Shown here: positions 1 to 7,302 of the stretch, piece after piece
How positions within the stretch are numbered: position 1 is the first letter of the stretch
Layout of the letters: every line of letters begins with the position of its first letter
Source: Spirochaetaceae bacterium
GTDB lineage: Bacteria; Spirochaetota; Spirochaetia; Treponematales; Treponemataceae
DNA length: 53,853 nt
NCBI GenBank assembly: GCA_017622135.1
Contig: JAGARR010000031.1
Coordinates: 1 to 53,853 of the forward strand
Direction: 5' to 3'
The notes under the pieces: model-generated
What the model was told of the DNA's origin: nothing
Seen by the model: only the letters and a program-made list of their open reading frames with translations
Database searches by the model: none
Translations under genes and position numbers: made by a program

Positions 1-22
1 TAGAGGACTTGTGGCGGCTTTT
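1..22 (+). terminator. Partial terminator of an RNA entering from the left
   Basis: The window opens with GTGGCGGC followed by a T-run. It matches the right arm and T-tail of the complete terminator at 433-473, at the same position relative to the peptide ORF. The left arm lies outside the window. It probably ends the antisense RNA of the first toxin-like unit. Confidence 0.5.
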
Positions 23-24
23 TT

Positions 25-120
25 CTACTCTTTGTCCTTGAAGTACGAAAGAGCGGCGATAACAGTTCCTGCCACGGTGGCGACACAGGTCACCAAGCCG
101 ACGACAAATTCAGCTGTCAT
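25..120 (-). CDS. 31-aa hydrophobic peptide, candidate type I toxin (copy A)
   Basis: The peptide starts MTAEFVVGLVTC, has one hydrophobic segment over about residues 5-27, and ends in charged FKDKE. That is the build of small membrane toxins of type I systems (TxpA/BsrG/Hol_Tox-like in design; I do not claim homology). The ATG at 120 has a GAAGGGGGG Shine-Dalgarno about 8 nt upstream. The longer frame starting at 222 begins inside the -10 box and is not credible. The peptide is identical in the second copy although the DNA differs at three positions, all synonymous, so translation is likely. Its antisense RNA would lie left of the window. Toxicity is inferred from architecture only. Confidence 0.65.
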   Translation of the reverse strand: MTAEFVVGLVTCVATVAGTVIAALSYFKDKE

Positions 121-212
121 ACGCAAGCCCCCCTTCATTCCGGTATTCCGGCCGAGGCCGGTAGAGTTCGGGAGACAACCGCCGGAAGGAGTCCGAGCCT
201 TCCAGTGGCTCC

Positions 213-241
213 AGTATAGCATGGTCTACCTGTGCTGTGAA
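213..241 (-). promoter_or_regulatory. Promoter of peptide copy A
   Basis: On the minus strand TTCACA (241-236) and TATACT (218-213) are separated by 17 bp, with TG one base before the -10 (extended -10). Transcription would start near 206, leaving a leader of about 85 nt before the peptide start. The leader contains the short hairpin CCGGC-loop-GCCGG that is conserved in both copies. Confidence 0.7.
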
Positions 242-355
242 GTGGGGATGGCGTGCTTTGGGGTGGAGTTCTCCGGGATGGAGTTGTGGCAGGAGGGGCT
301 GCTTGTTGCTGATGTCCCGCTGCTTGCCCTCCATTCCGAAGGTCCGGGAAAGCGT

Positions 356-384
356 TTGACTTTGTGGATGGGATGTGGTATGCT
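356..384 (+). promoter_or_regulatory. Promoter of the small antisense RNA
   Basis: TTGACT (356-361) and TATGCT (379-384) have an exact 17-bp spacer. The predicted start is near 391. The only thing downstream before the terminator at 433-473 is a short non-coding stretch. Confidence 0.7.
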
Positions 385-390
385 GGGAAA

Positions 391-473
391 GAAGGAAGGC
401 CCGGCTCCCGGGTCGTCTCCACTGTTGGAATTAAACCGCCAAAATGGATTCGTGGCCCTTTTGGCGGTTTTTT
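391..473 (+). ncRNA. Candidate antitoxin small RNA (~83 nt), convergent with peptide copy B
   Basis: A good promoter (356-384) is followed about 50 nt later by a strong intrinsic terminator, with no credible ORF between. The RNA would end directly against the stop codon of the peptide ORF on the opposite strand (474). A peptide mRNA that reads into or past the shared hairpin would pair with it over at least 40 nt. Convergent 3'-overlapping RNAs are the arrangement of txpA/RatA- and bsrG/SR4-type systems. Expression is not shown. Confidence 0.6.
433..473 (+). terminator. Intrinsic terminator of the small RNA
   Basis: AAACCGCCAAAA (433-444) pairs with TTTTGGCGGTTT (459-470), followed by a T-run to 473. 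The opposite strand has only a weak TTTAATT tail, so it may act poorly in the other direction as the 3' end of the peptide mRNA. Confidence 0.85.
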
Positions 474-569
474 CTACTCTTTGTCCTTAAAGTACGAAAG
501 AGCGGCGATAACAGTTCCTGCCACGGTGGCGACACAGGTCACCAGTCCGACGACAAATTCAGCTGTCAT
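474..569 (-). CDS. 31-aa hydrophobic peptide, candidate type I toxin (copy B)
   Basis: The protein sequence is identical to the peptide at 25-120: a short polar start, a single hydrophobic segment and a KDKE tail. The ATG at 569 has GAAGGGGG about 8 nt upstream. Compared with copy A the codons differ as GGC/GGA, TTG/CTG and TTC/TTT, all silent. It is paired with a complete convergent small RNA gene (391-473) whose terminator abuts its stop codon. Likely role: a membrane peptide kept silent by the antisense RNA. This is an inference from layout. Confidence 0.7.
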   Translation of the reverse strand: MTAEFVVGLVTCVATVAGTVIAALSYFKDKE

Positions 570-661
570 ACGCAAGCCCCCTTCATTCCAGTATTCCGGC
601 CGAGGCCGGTAGAGTTTCGGGAGACAACCGCCGGAAGGAGTCCGGGCCTTCCAGTGGTTCC

Positions 662-690
662 AGTATAGCATGGTCTACCTGTGCTGTGAA
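662..690 (-). promoter_or_regulatory. Promoter of peptide copy B
   Basis: On the minus strand TTCACA (690-685), a 17-bp spacer and TATACT (667-662), with an extended -10 TG. The predicted leader is about 86 nt, with a conserved hairpin at about 597-610. Confidence 0.7.
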
Positions 691-900
691 GTGGGAATGG
701 CGTGCTTTGGGGTGGGGTTCTCCGGGATGGAGGTGGCACGAGAGGCTTGGCGTAGGGAGGAGGAATTGGGCTGGCACGAGAAACTGGGAAGGGAACTAGG
801 TATGGGCTGAGGACGAAGACTTTGTGGGGAACGAGGGGCCTTGCTAGGGCCAAGCGGCTGAGTGGGTTAGGAGGGGCTGCTAGCGGCCCGCTCCTGCACC

Positions 901-1305
901 TCACTGCTGGTTCTGCCCCATTCCTGACAGCAGGCAGCGGCCGCCCTGCACCAGGGCGTAGATGAAATATCCTGCCACAAAGACAAGCAGCAGGGCTTCT
1001 CCCAGGTCATCCAGCAGGGGATGCATCTGGGAGAAGCCTCCGGGATGGAAGCCGTCGTCCTCCATGCCGTGGATGATGGCTGCCACTCCCAAGGGGATGA
1101 GGGTGAGGCAGGGGATGGTGCCCACCTGTCGCAGCATGACTGCCAGTATCAGTCCGCCTATGCCGGTGCTGATGCCAAAGACGATGCCGGTAAGGAAATC
1201 GTCGGCAATCTCGGTCAGCATTAGGGCAAGGATTCCCGCCGCAATGCCAAAGACGCAGCGGATTCCGTAGCGGATGGTAGTCTCGTCAAGGTTGAATTGT
1301 GCCAT
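901..1305 (-). CDS. Small integral membrane protein, unknown function
   Basis: The protein has 134 residues from the ATG at 1305, chosen because AAGGAG lies 7 nt upstream; the frame runs open to 1386 but without a ribosome site. After a polar start (MAQFNLDETT) there are about four hydrophobic segments: roughly residues 14-32, 36-55, 58-78 and 107-127. Glycine-rich stretches such as GISTGIGG lie in the second. A loop rich in His, Gly and Asp (MEDDGFHPGGF) separates the last two. I do not recognise the family. It stands alone between the peptide repeats and a secreted protein on the same strand, with about 135 bp to the latter. Confidence 0.7.
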   Translation of the reverse strand: MAQFNLDETTIRYGIRCVFGIAAGILALMLTEIADDFLTGIVFGISTGIGGLILAVMLRQVGTIPCLTLIPLGVAAIIHGMEDDGFHPGGFSQMHPLLDDLGEALLLVFVAGYFIYALVQGGRCLLSGMGQNQQ

Positions 1306-1440
1306 GTCTTTCTCCTTCGATGGATTGTCCTCGTGTCCACCGCACGCTTGCTGTCCAATAATAGCGGAAAAGGATGGGGCAATCATTAAAGGAAAATGAG
1401 AATGCTCTAAAAATTCCCTGCGGTGGATGGTAAAAGTGTC

Positions 1441-2382
1441 TCACATTTTGGAGAACAGGTCTCCGTCATTAAAGTACTTGTCCAGGACAAGCTCCTGCTG
1501 AACCATCGTGCAATCCTCAATCATCCGCTCAAAGAAGCTCTTCTTCGGTAGGGTGGCAGAAGACGTTGGGGCGGCAGGTCTGGCCTTGTGATCCATTATC
1601 GCAGAGATGCAGGTGTCGGAGTACTTGCTGCCCTTATAGACGCTCTCAATGGTCAGCCGCACCCTTGTCGTCGGTTGTGGGATGGAAACATACTTGAAGT
1701 AGACCTTGTCCTCAAAGTCGGCTGTGTAGTCCTTGCCGTTCGTCAGGTCGGAAATCCGCAGCCTCTTGACCCGTGAGTTCTCCTTGTACAGCTTCAGGTT
1801 GTTGATGTCCACAAATCCGTTGAGGAGGGACAGCCCGTCCACGGGATCATAGAATGCAATCTCCACCGACTCTCCGATTCCCTGCCCCTTCGCTCCCTCA
1901 ACCCAGGGGACGTGGGAGTAGTTCCACCAGTACGGATGGCACTTGCAGCCCACAACAAAGCACTTGAATAGGTTGTCGGCACTGTAATTGACCTTCTTTC
2001 CGCCAATATACTCGGAGAAATGTGAGGATGAGGAGACTTCCACCACATTGTCATTGTAAAAGGAGCCAATCGAGTCGGAGTCAAAGTTGTTGTCCCCGTC
2101 ACTCTGAAAGTCCTTGAATTCTTGGTTGATGCTTCCCGTTATGAACAGGCGGGACTTGCCGTCATAGCTGAACAGCTGGAATCCTGAGTCGGCATAGGAC
2201 AGCAGGCCCCTGTCAATCTGTGCATAAATCCCAGCATAGGGCAAGACCATGTACAGCTCCTCGTCATTGTAGAACAGGTAACATTCCCCCTCTGAACCCA
2301 AGTCGATGCTTGACAAGGATTTTGCGTTGCTGGTAAAAAGAGTCGTCACCATGACTAGGGCAACCAGAACCATCTTTTTCAT
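1441..2382 (-). CDS. Secreted protein with NADase-type glycan-binding (discoidin-like) domain
   Basis: 313 residues. It begins with a classical signal peptide (MKKMVLVALVMVTTLFTSNA). From about residue 160 the pattern W-V-EG-KG-GIGE, then a strand, then LNGFVDINN, N-S-R-V-K and paired beta strands matches the module found C-terminally in NADase-type and other secreted proteins and thought to bind glycans. The N-terminal half is beta-rich and unrecognised. The extra cysteines in FVVGCKCHPYW may form a disulfide. AAGGAGG lies 6 nt before the ATG. Likely exported to periplasm or surface. The ligand cannot be told from sequence. Confidence 0.75.
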   Translation of the reverse strand: MKKMVLVALVMVTTLFTSNAKSLSSIDLGSEGECYLFYNDEELYMVLPYAGIYAQIDRGLLSYADSGFQLFSYDGKSRLFITGSINQEFKDFQSDGDNNFDSDSIGSFYNDNVVEVSSSSHFSEYIGGKKVNYSADNLFKCFVVGCKCHPYWWNYSHVPWVEGAKGQGIGESVEIAFYDPVDGLSLLNGFVDINNLKLYKENSRVKRLRISDLTNGKDYTADFEDKVYFKYVSIPQPTTRVRLTIESVYKGSKYSDTCISAIMDHKARPAAPTSSATLPKKSFFERMIEDCTMVQQELVLDKYFNDGDLFSKM

Positions 2383-2497
2383 ATTTCCTCCTTATTGCTT
2401 GGCGTGGAGCGGCCGTGCCACCCATCCCTTGTATCTTGGAGTATAGCGTGGTGGGGTTGTCCTGTAAACCCACGGCTCCCTATTCCCATCGGAGCAT

Positions 2498-2632
2498 CCG
2501 GTGTCACTCCAACTCGAACATGCCCGTGTACAGCTGGTAGTAGCGTCCCCTTTGGTCGATGAGCTCTTGGTGGTTGCCCCGCTCGATGATGCGGCCCTGC
2601 TCCAGCTTGTCCATGCCCCGCTGGAGGTGAGG
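2498..2632 (-). pseudogene. Decayed copy of the 3' end of the ABC transporter gene
   Basis: This stretch repeats 11548-11745, the last codons and stop of the ABC gene at 11554-13482, in the same orientation and with only scattered differences. A 75-bp in-frame segment (equivalent to 11641-11715) is missing. The deletion endpoints lie at two short repeats, GCGGCCCT, in the intact gene. No start or upstream part is present. With the intact gene it brackets the restriction island at 2640-11516 as direct repeats. Confidence 0.85.
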
Positions 2633-2729
2633 GATGGGTAGAGTAACCTTTTATGAGGCTGGTATTTGGTGGATTTGTTTTTTTCTATACACAAATTGCT
2701 AAATTTTGTACACTATTGAGACTACGACA

Positions 2730-2876
2730 ATGAGATTTTTTGATAATGTAACAAACATTGTCCGAGATGATATGACGGAGACCATAACACAAGGTTGTCG
2801 TGTGTCCATTGCTGCCGCCTGCTTTTCAATGTATGCCTACAATGAATTGAAGACGCAGTTGGATGACCGAGGATGA
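2730..2876 (+). pseudogene. N-terminal remnant of a phospholipase-D-like/SNF2 helicase
   Basis: An ATG at 2730 opens 48 codons starting MRFFDNVTNIVRDD and including SIAAACFSMYAYNELK. I recognise this as the start of the large PLD-domain SNF2-type helicases that sit beside type III restriction systems; full-length members have around 1000 residues. The frame stops at 2876 and runs directly into the DUF4391 fragment in another frame, so nearly all of the helicase has been deleted. Intergenic 2633-2729 is AT-rich and shows only a possible promoter. Confidence 0.6.
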
Positions 2877-3132
2877 GCTTCCTCTGAAAATGGAAGGTCT
2901 GAATGTGGATGCCGTTTACGAGAACTTTGTGTATCAGATTGCAGGAGACACCTTGCAGGCTGGTGACAACGAATCCTTGCAGGATGTGGTGGAGCGAGAC
3001 GAGAAGATAAAGAATCTCAAAAAACAGATTGAAGTGTTACAAGCAAAAATCCGAAAGGAAAAGCAGTTGAATGTCCAGATGAAACTGAACAAGGAATTGA
3101 AATCTCTGAAAAACGCATTGGAGGAAATGTAA
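2863..3132 (+). pseudogene. C-terminal fragment of a DUF4391 protein
   Basis: 89 codons with VDAVYENFVYQIAG and then a Lys/Glu-rich coiled coil ending in LKNALEEM. This fits the C-terminal end of DUF4391 proteins, normally a bit over 200 residues, which stand between the PLD helicase and mod in type III loci. The apparent ATG overlaps the helicase remnant out of frame, so this is the far side of the same deletion, not a true start. The stop overlaps the next ATG (TAATG). Confidence 0.55.
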
Positions 3133-3135
3133 TGG
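3121..3135. repeat. 15-bp repeat flanking the first DUF1016 gene (left)
   Basis: GAGGAAATGTAATGG occurs here and again at 4265-4279. In both places it encodes the end EEM-stop of one gene overlapping the ATG of the next. It brackets the DUF1016 gene like an insertion or recombination scar. Confidence 0.8.
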
Positions 3136-3197
3136 CCAACAAAAATGTTGAAAAGAGCAGCGTTGTTTTACCGGAAAATTTGAACAGGATGATATAA
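3132..3197 (+). pseudogene. 21-codon fragment, possibly the 5' end of another mod allele
   Basis: The ATG overlaps the stop of the DUF4391 fragment. The frame (MANKNVEKSSVVLPENLNRM) ends in a TAATG overlap with the DUF1016 gene. At this position an intact locus would have mod, and the tone resembles Mod N-termini, but it is not a copy of the mod start at 4276. It could be the scar left by insertion of the nuclease gene. Confidence 0.35.
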
Positions 3198-4276
3198 TGA
3201 AAAACGGTGATTTAATAACTTACACAAAAACTGATGATATTTTTACTGATGCAAAACTCATCGTTACAATTGCAAGAAAACGTGCATATAAAGCGGCTGA
3301 TACATCTCTTATTATGCAAAACTGGCTTTTGGGAAAGCGACTGGCAGAAGAAGTACTTGAAGGAGAAGACAGAGCAAAGTATGGTGCCGGTGTGATTAAA
3401 AATCTTTCCAAACAACTTACACAAGAATTTGGAAAAGGCTTTACGCCAAACAACCTTTACTATTGTAAACAGTTTTATGAGATATTTCCTGAAATTTTCC
3501 ACACGGTGTGTGGAAAATCTATGATAGAGCGTTTGAGTTGGTCTCACTTTAGAGTTTTATTGCAAGTTTCTGATTCGGTAGCACGTAATTGGTATATGAA
3601 TGAATGTGCTAATGAATCATGGGCGGTAAAAACATTGCAACGAAATGTTTCTACTCAATATTATTATCGCTTGCTTGCTTCGGACAATAAATCTATTGTG
3701 AAAAATGAAATGCAAGAAAAGACTGCTACTTTTCAAAATGATACACTTGAATTTATCAAGAATCCCATGATTGCAGAATTTTTAGGATTAACTCCAAATT
3801 CTGATTTTTCAGAGACAGAACTGGAAAGTGCAATAATTACAAATCTTCAGAAGTTCCTTATGGAACTGGGAAAAGGCTACGCATTTGTTGCCCGTCAACA
3901 GCATATCCATACAGAAAAGAAAGATTATTACATAGACCTTGTGTTCTACAACTACATTTTGAAATGTTTTGTATTGATTGATTTGAAAATCGGTACAGTT
4001 ACGCATCAAGATGTAGGACAAATGGATATGTATGTCCGAATGTATGATGAACTAAAAAAATCTTCCGATGATAATCCTACTATCGGTATTATTTTGTGTT
4101 CAGATACCGACGAAGATATTGCTCGTTTTTCTATGCTAAAAGGGAATGAGCAACTTTTTACAACAAAATACAAAACATATCTTCCGTCCGAAGAGGAGTT
4201 GTGTGCAGAAATAAAAAAACAGAAAGAATTGTTTTATTTACAGCATTCTAGTTTAAATGAATCAGAGGAAATGTAA
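3197..4276 (+). CDS. DUF1016 (YhcG-family) PD-(D/E)XK nuclease 1
   Basis: 359 residues. An N-terminal DUF1016_N-type helical domain (LGKRLAEE, QEFGKGFTPNNL, LSWSHFRVLL) is followed by a C-terminal PD-(D/E)XK nuclease fold. Visible catalytic elements are the YYIDLVFY strand (Asp near residue 244) and the DLK triad end near residue 262 (Asp in place of the usual Glu), then DVGQMDMYV. Family members are nuclease-like proteins of poorly known role. The gene is translationally coupled on both sides (TAATG at 3195 and 4274) inside the type III operon. The last residues ESEEM look borrowed from the end of the DUF4391 gene. AT-richer than its neighbours, so probably a later arrival. Confidence 0.85.
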   Translation: MKNGDLITYTKTDDIFTDAKLIVTIARKRAYKAADTSLIMQNWLLGKRLAEEVLEGEDRAKYGAGVIKNLSKQLTQEFGKGFTPNNLYYCKQFYEIFPEIFHTVCGKSMIERLSWSHFRVLLQVSDSVARNWYMNECANESWAVKTLQRNVSTQYYYRLLASDNKSIVKNEMQEKTATFQNDTLEFIKNPMIAEFLGLTPNSDFSETELESAIITNLQKFLMELGKGYAFVARQQHIHTEKKDYYIDLVFYNYILKCFVLIDLKIGTVTHQDVGQMDMYVRMYDELKKSSDDNPTIGIILCSDTDEDIARFSMLKGNEQLFTTKYKTYLPSEEELCAEIKKQKELFYLQHSSLNESEEM

Positions 4277-4279
4277 TGG
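4265..4279. repeat. 15-bp repeat flanking the first DUF1016 gene (right)
   Basis: Exact copy of 3121-3135, spanning the DUF1016 stop and the mod start. Confidence 0.8.
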
Positions 4280-6177
4280 ATAAAATGAGAATGGAATCAC
4301 CTGATTTAACGGCGCAAAACATTGAAAAGATAGGGGCATTGTTCCCCAACTGTATCACCGAGACCCTTGACGAAAATGGCAAGCCGAAAAAGGCAATCAA
4401 CTTTGAACTTTTGAAGCAGATGCTTTCTGGTGATGTGATTGAAGGAAGCGAAGTTTATGAATTTACATGGGTAGGAAAAAAGGCAGCCATCGTGGAAGCA
4501 AATAAACCTATCCGTAAGACCCTTCGCCCTTGCAAGGAAGATAGTGTGAACTGGGATACCACCGAGAACCTTTACATTGAAGGTGACAACCTTGAAGTTC
4601 TTAAACTTTTGCAAGAAAGTTATCTTGGAAAAGTGAAGATGATTTATATTGACCCTCCATATAATACGGGAAATGATTTTATATATAGAGATGATTTTAC
4701 TTCATCAAGTGAAGAATATGCAGAAGAGTCTGGCTTATTTGATGATGAAGGAAATCGAATGTTTAAGAACACTGATACAAACGGACGTTTTCACAGTGAT
4801 TGGTGTTCTATGATTTACAGCCGCTTGTTGTTGGCAAGAAACCTTTTGAGTGATGATGGAGTAATTTTCATTAGTATTGATGATGTCGAGATTAATAATT
4901 TACGAAAAATTTGTGATGAAATCTTTGGCTCTTCAAATTTTGTAGCAAACATAATTTGGCAAAAGAAAACATCATCAGATGCACGAATGGATATTAGTGC
5001 TGCACATGATTACATTCTATGTTTTGCAAAAACAAGAAATCTTGATAAATACATATTTAATTATCTCCCATATGATGAAGAACGTTTAGCAAGCTATACA
5101 AATCCAGATAATGATCCAAGAGGTGTTTGGGCTTCTGTAGATATAACAGGACAAACAGGCAGGGCTCCAAAAAGTCAGTTTTATGAAATTACAACACCTT
5201 CAGGTGAAAAATACATTCCCCCAGAAGGTCGTTGTTGGGCAATGGCACAAAATACATTCGAGCAATTGTATAAAGACAATAGGTTATGGTTTGGATCAGA
5301 TGGCAAAAATCGCCCTCGCTTAAAAAAGTTTTTATCAGAATCAGAAGGGCAAAGACCTTGGACTTGGTGGGATAATAAATTTGCTTCATATAATCAAGCT
5401 AGTAATAAAGAATTAATGAAATTGTTTGATGGGAAATTAGTTTTTGATAATCCAAAACCAACAAAATTACTAAAACGAATGATTTCATTAACAACACAAG
5501 CAAATAATAAAGATATCATTTTGGATTTTTTTAGTGGTTCTTGTTCTACTGCTGATGCTGTGATGCAATTAAATCAAGAAGATGGCGGAAATAGACGATA
5601 TTTATGCATTCAAATTCCACAGGATTTACAAGAAACTGGAAATGATTTTAAGGCAAACAATGTTGCCATTAATGAAGGCTATAAAAACATCTGTGAAATC
5701 GGAAAAGAACGCATCCGTCGTGCAGGAAAGAAAATCAAAGAAGAAAATCCCTTGAACACTCAGAATCTCGATACCGGCTTCCGTGTGTTCAAACTGGACG
5801 AAACCAACATGAACGATGTCTACTACTCTGCAAACGAGTATTCTCAAGACCTGCTGCCCATGCTGGAATCCAATGTGAAGGCAGACCGTACCGACCTTGA
5901 CCTGCTGTTCGGCTGCCTGCTTGAATGGGGACTTCCCCTGTCTCTGCCTTATACTTCTGAGACCATTGAAGGCTGCACCGTCCATACCTACAATGATGGA
6001 GACCTGATCGCCTGCTTTGACGAGAACATTCCTGACAGTGTTGTCAAGGCCATCGCCAAGAGGCAGCCCCTCCGTGCGGTGTTCCGTGACAGCAGCTTTG
6101 CGGATAGCCCCTCCAAAATCAATGTGGGAGAGGTGTTCAAGCTGTTGGCACCGGATACCAGGGTGAAGGTAATCTAA
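4276..6177 (+). CDS. mod: Type III restriction-modification DNA adenine methyltransferase (Mod)
   Basis: 633 residues. It methylates adenine in the recognition site and gives specificity to Res. DPPYNTG (about 126-132) is the catalytic motif IV. The AdoMet motif appears later as DFFSGSCST (about 415-423), the beta-class order typical of Mod proteins. Between them lies the target-recognition region. Codons from about 4630 to 5690 are clearly AT-richer than the ends of the gene, which suggests the central specificity part was exchanged by recombination. The start overlaps the stop of the preceding nuclease gene. The last 14 codons are duplicated at 7315-7356. Partner Res is at 8463, displaced by two nuclease genes. 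Confidence 0.93.
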   Translation: MDKMRMESPDLTAQNIEKIGALFPNCITETLDENGKPKKAINFELLKQMLSGDVIEGSEVYEFTWVGKKAAIVEANKPIRKTLRPCKEDSVNWDTTENLYIEGDNLEVLKLLQESYLGKVKMIYIDPPYNTGNDFIYRDDFTSSSEEYAEESGLFDDEGNRMFKNTDTNGRFHSDWCSMIYSRLLLARNLLSDDGVIFISIDDVEINNLRKICDEIFGSSNFVANIIWQKKTSSDARMDISAAHDYILCFAKTRNLDKYIFNYLPYDEERLASYTNPDNDPRGVWASVDITGQTGRAPKSQFYEITTPSGEKYIPPEGRCWAMAQNTFEQLYKDNRLWFGSDGKNRPRLKKFLSESEGQRPWTWWDNKFASYNQASNKELMKLFDGKLVFDNPKPTKLLKRMISLTTQANNKDIILDFFSGSCSTADAVMQLNQEDGGNRRYLCIQIPQDLQETGNDFKANNVAINEGYKNICEIGKERIRRAGKKIKEENPLNTQNLDTGFRVFKLDETNMNDVYYSANEYSQDLLPMLESNVKADRTDLDLLFGCLLEWGLPLSLPYTSETIEGCTVHTYNDGDLIACFDENIPDSVVKAIAKRQPLRAVFRDSSFADSPSKINVGEVFKLLAPDTRVKVI

Positions 6178-6204
6178 GAGTGGAGGAATGCAATGGAAGA
6201 AAGA
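6136..6204. repeat. 69-bp repeat: mod 3' end, spacer and first codons of the DUF1016 gene
   Basis: Repeated at 7315-7383 with two mismatches. It covers the last codons of mod, the spacer with its GGAGGA ribosome site, and the shared start MEER of both nuclease genes. This shows both were once inserted at the same point after mod. Confidence 0.95.
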
Positions 6205-7302
6205 TTGATAAAAGGGCAATTGGATTTTACAGAGGATACATTAGATAGTCTTTGTAAAAATGCAGTTGAACTTATAAACTATTCGCGAAGTGTTGTGCTC
6301 AAAGAAGTCAATCTTCTCCAGCTTATGACATATTTTACATTAGGAAAGTGGATTGTGGAAGTTCAACAGGATGGAGAAAACAGAGCTCAGTACGGGAAAA
6401 AGGTGTTAAAAACTTTATCTGAAACCTTACATAAAGAATTCGGCAAAGGGTTTTCGGTGGAAACATTAACTAACATGCGTAAATTCTTCCTGACATATAA
6501 GGAGCGAATTCCGGAACCAGTGGTTACGAAATTTGTATCAGAGAAATCGCAACCACTGGTCACGAAATTTGAAAATGAGTTGCCGTTTCATTTGTCATGG
6601 TCACATTACTTGATTTTAATGCGAATTGAAAATTCGGAAGAACGTAATTTCTATGAAAGACAGGCTTTGAAAGAAGGCTGGGGGAAAAGAGAATTACAGC
6701 GTCAATATGGAAGTTCTCTGTATGAAAGATTGTTGATTGGCAAAGACAAAGATAAGATTTTTGCGTCTTCTCATAAAGGACAAATTATTGAGAAACCGGA
6801 AGATATTGTAAAAGATCCATACGTGTTGGAATTTTTAGGATTAGATGAAAAGTCGGATTTCTCAGAAACTGAATTGGAAACGAATTTAATTGACCATTTG
6901 CAGGAATTTCTGCTTGAACTAGGAACTGGATTTACTTTTGTGGCAAGACAAAAGAGATTTACATTTGAAGAAGAACATTTTAGAGTGGATCTTGTATTCT
7001 ATAACCGTTTGTTACAGTGTTTTGTCTTGTTTGATTTAAAAACAGAAAAGTTGAAGCATCAGGATTTAGGGCAGATGCAGATGTATGTGAATTATTATGA
7101 CCGTTATGAGAAACAAGATTTTGAAAATCCAACGGTTGGTATTTTGATGTGTCGGGATAAGAGCAATGCAATGGTAGAATTAACCTTGCCAGAGAATTCT
7201 AATATTTATGCGTCAAGATATCAGTTGTATTTGCCGGATAAAAAGCTGCTGCAGGAGAAACTGAAGGAGTGGATGGAAGAGGAAACAGGAGGTGCATGTT
7301 AA
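6193..7302 (+). CDS. DUF1016 (YhcG-family) PD-(D/E)XK nuclease 2
   Basis: 369 residues, the same two-domain build as nuclease 1: helical DUF1016_N part (LGKWIVEVQ, KEFGKGFSVETL, LSWSHYLILM) and C-terminal nuclease fold with FRVDLVFYN (Asp near 263), FDLK (near 280) and DLGQMQMYV. A short internal duplication, VVTKF-V-SE then LVTKF-NE at about residues 114-129, lies in the linker where nuclease 1 has a different sequence; this may be the variable contact region. GGAGGA precedes the ATG by about 5 nt. It is 15 bp after mod. The next 18 nt after its stop are the first codons of res, so it was built into a mod-res junction. Confidence 0.87.
   Translation: MEERLIKGQLDFTEDTLDSLCKNAVELINYSRSVVLKEVNLLQLMTYFTLGKWIVEVQQDGENRAQYGKKVLKTLSETLHKEFGKGFSVETLTNMRKFFLTYKERIPEPVVTKFVSEKSQPLVTKFENELPFHLSWSHYLILMRIENSEERNFYERQALKEGWGKRELQRQYGSSLYERLLIGKDKDKIFASSHKGQIIEKPEDIVKDPYVLEFLGLDEKSDFSETELETNLIDHLQEFLLELGTGFTFVARQKRFTFEEEHFRVDLVFYNRLLQCFVLFDLKTEKLKHQDLGQMQMYVNYYDRYEKQDFENPTVGILMCRDKSNAMVELTLPENSNIYASRYQLYLPDKKLLQEKLKEWMEEETGGAC

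Larger units (their letters stand above)
11..285. repeat. Direct repeat copy A of the toxin-antitoxin-like unit
   Basis: This stretch is nearly identical to about 460-735, at a constant offset of 449 bp. It covers the peptide ORF, its leader and its promoter. Similarity fades near 285. The second copy lacks the sequence that follows, so the units are tandem but not perfect. Confidence 0.9.
460..735. repeat. Direct repeat copy B of the toxin-antitoxin-like unit
   Basis: Second copy of the 11-285 repeat. It carries the peptide ORF, leader hairpin and promoter. Divergence begins at about 735. The remaining stretch, 735-900, holds no gene or signal I can support. Confidence 0.9.

Noticed and set aside
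11..490. 159-codon forward frame across the left repeats
   Set aside because: Runs through the terminator and antisense to the peptide gene; no ribosome site. The repeat is better explained by the minus-strand peptide units.
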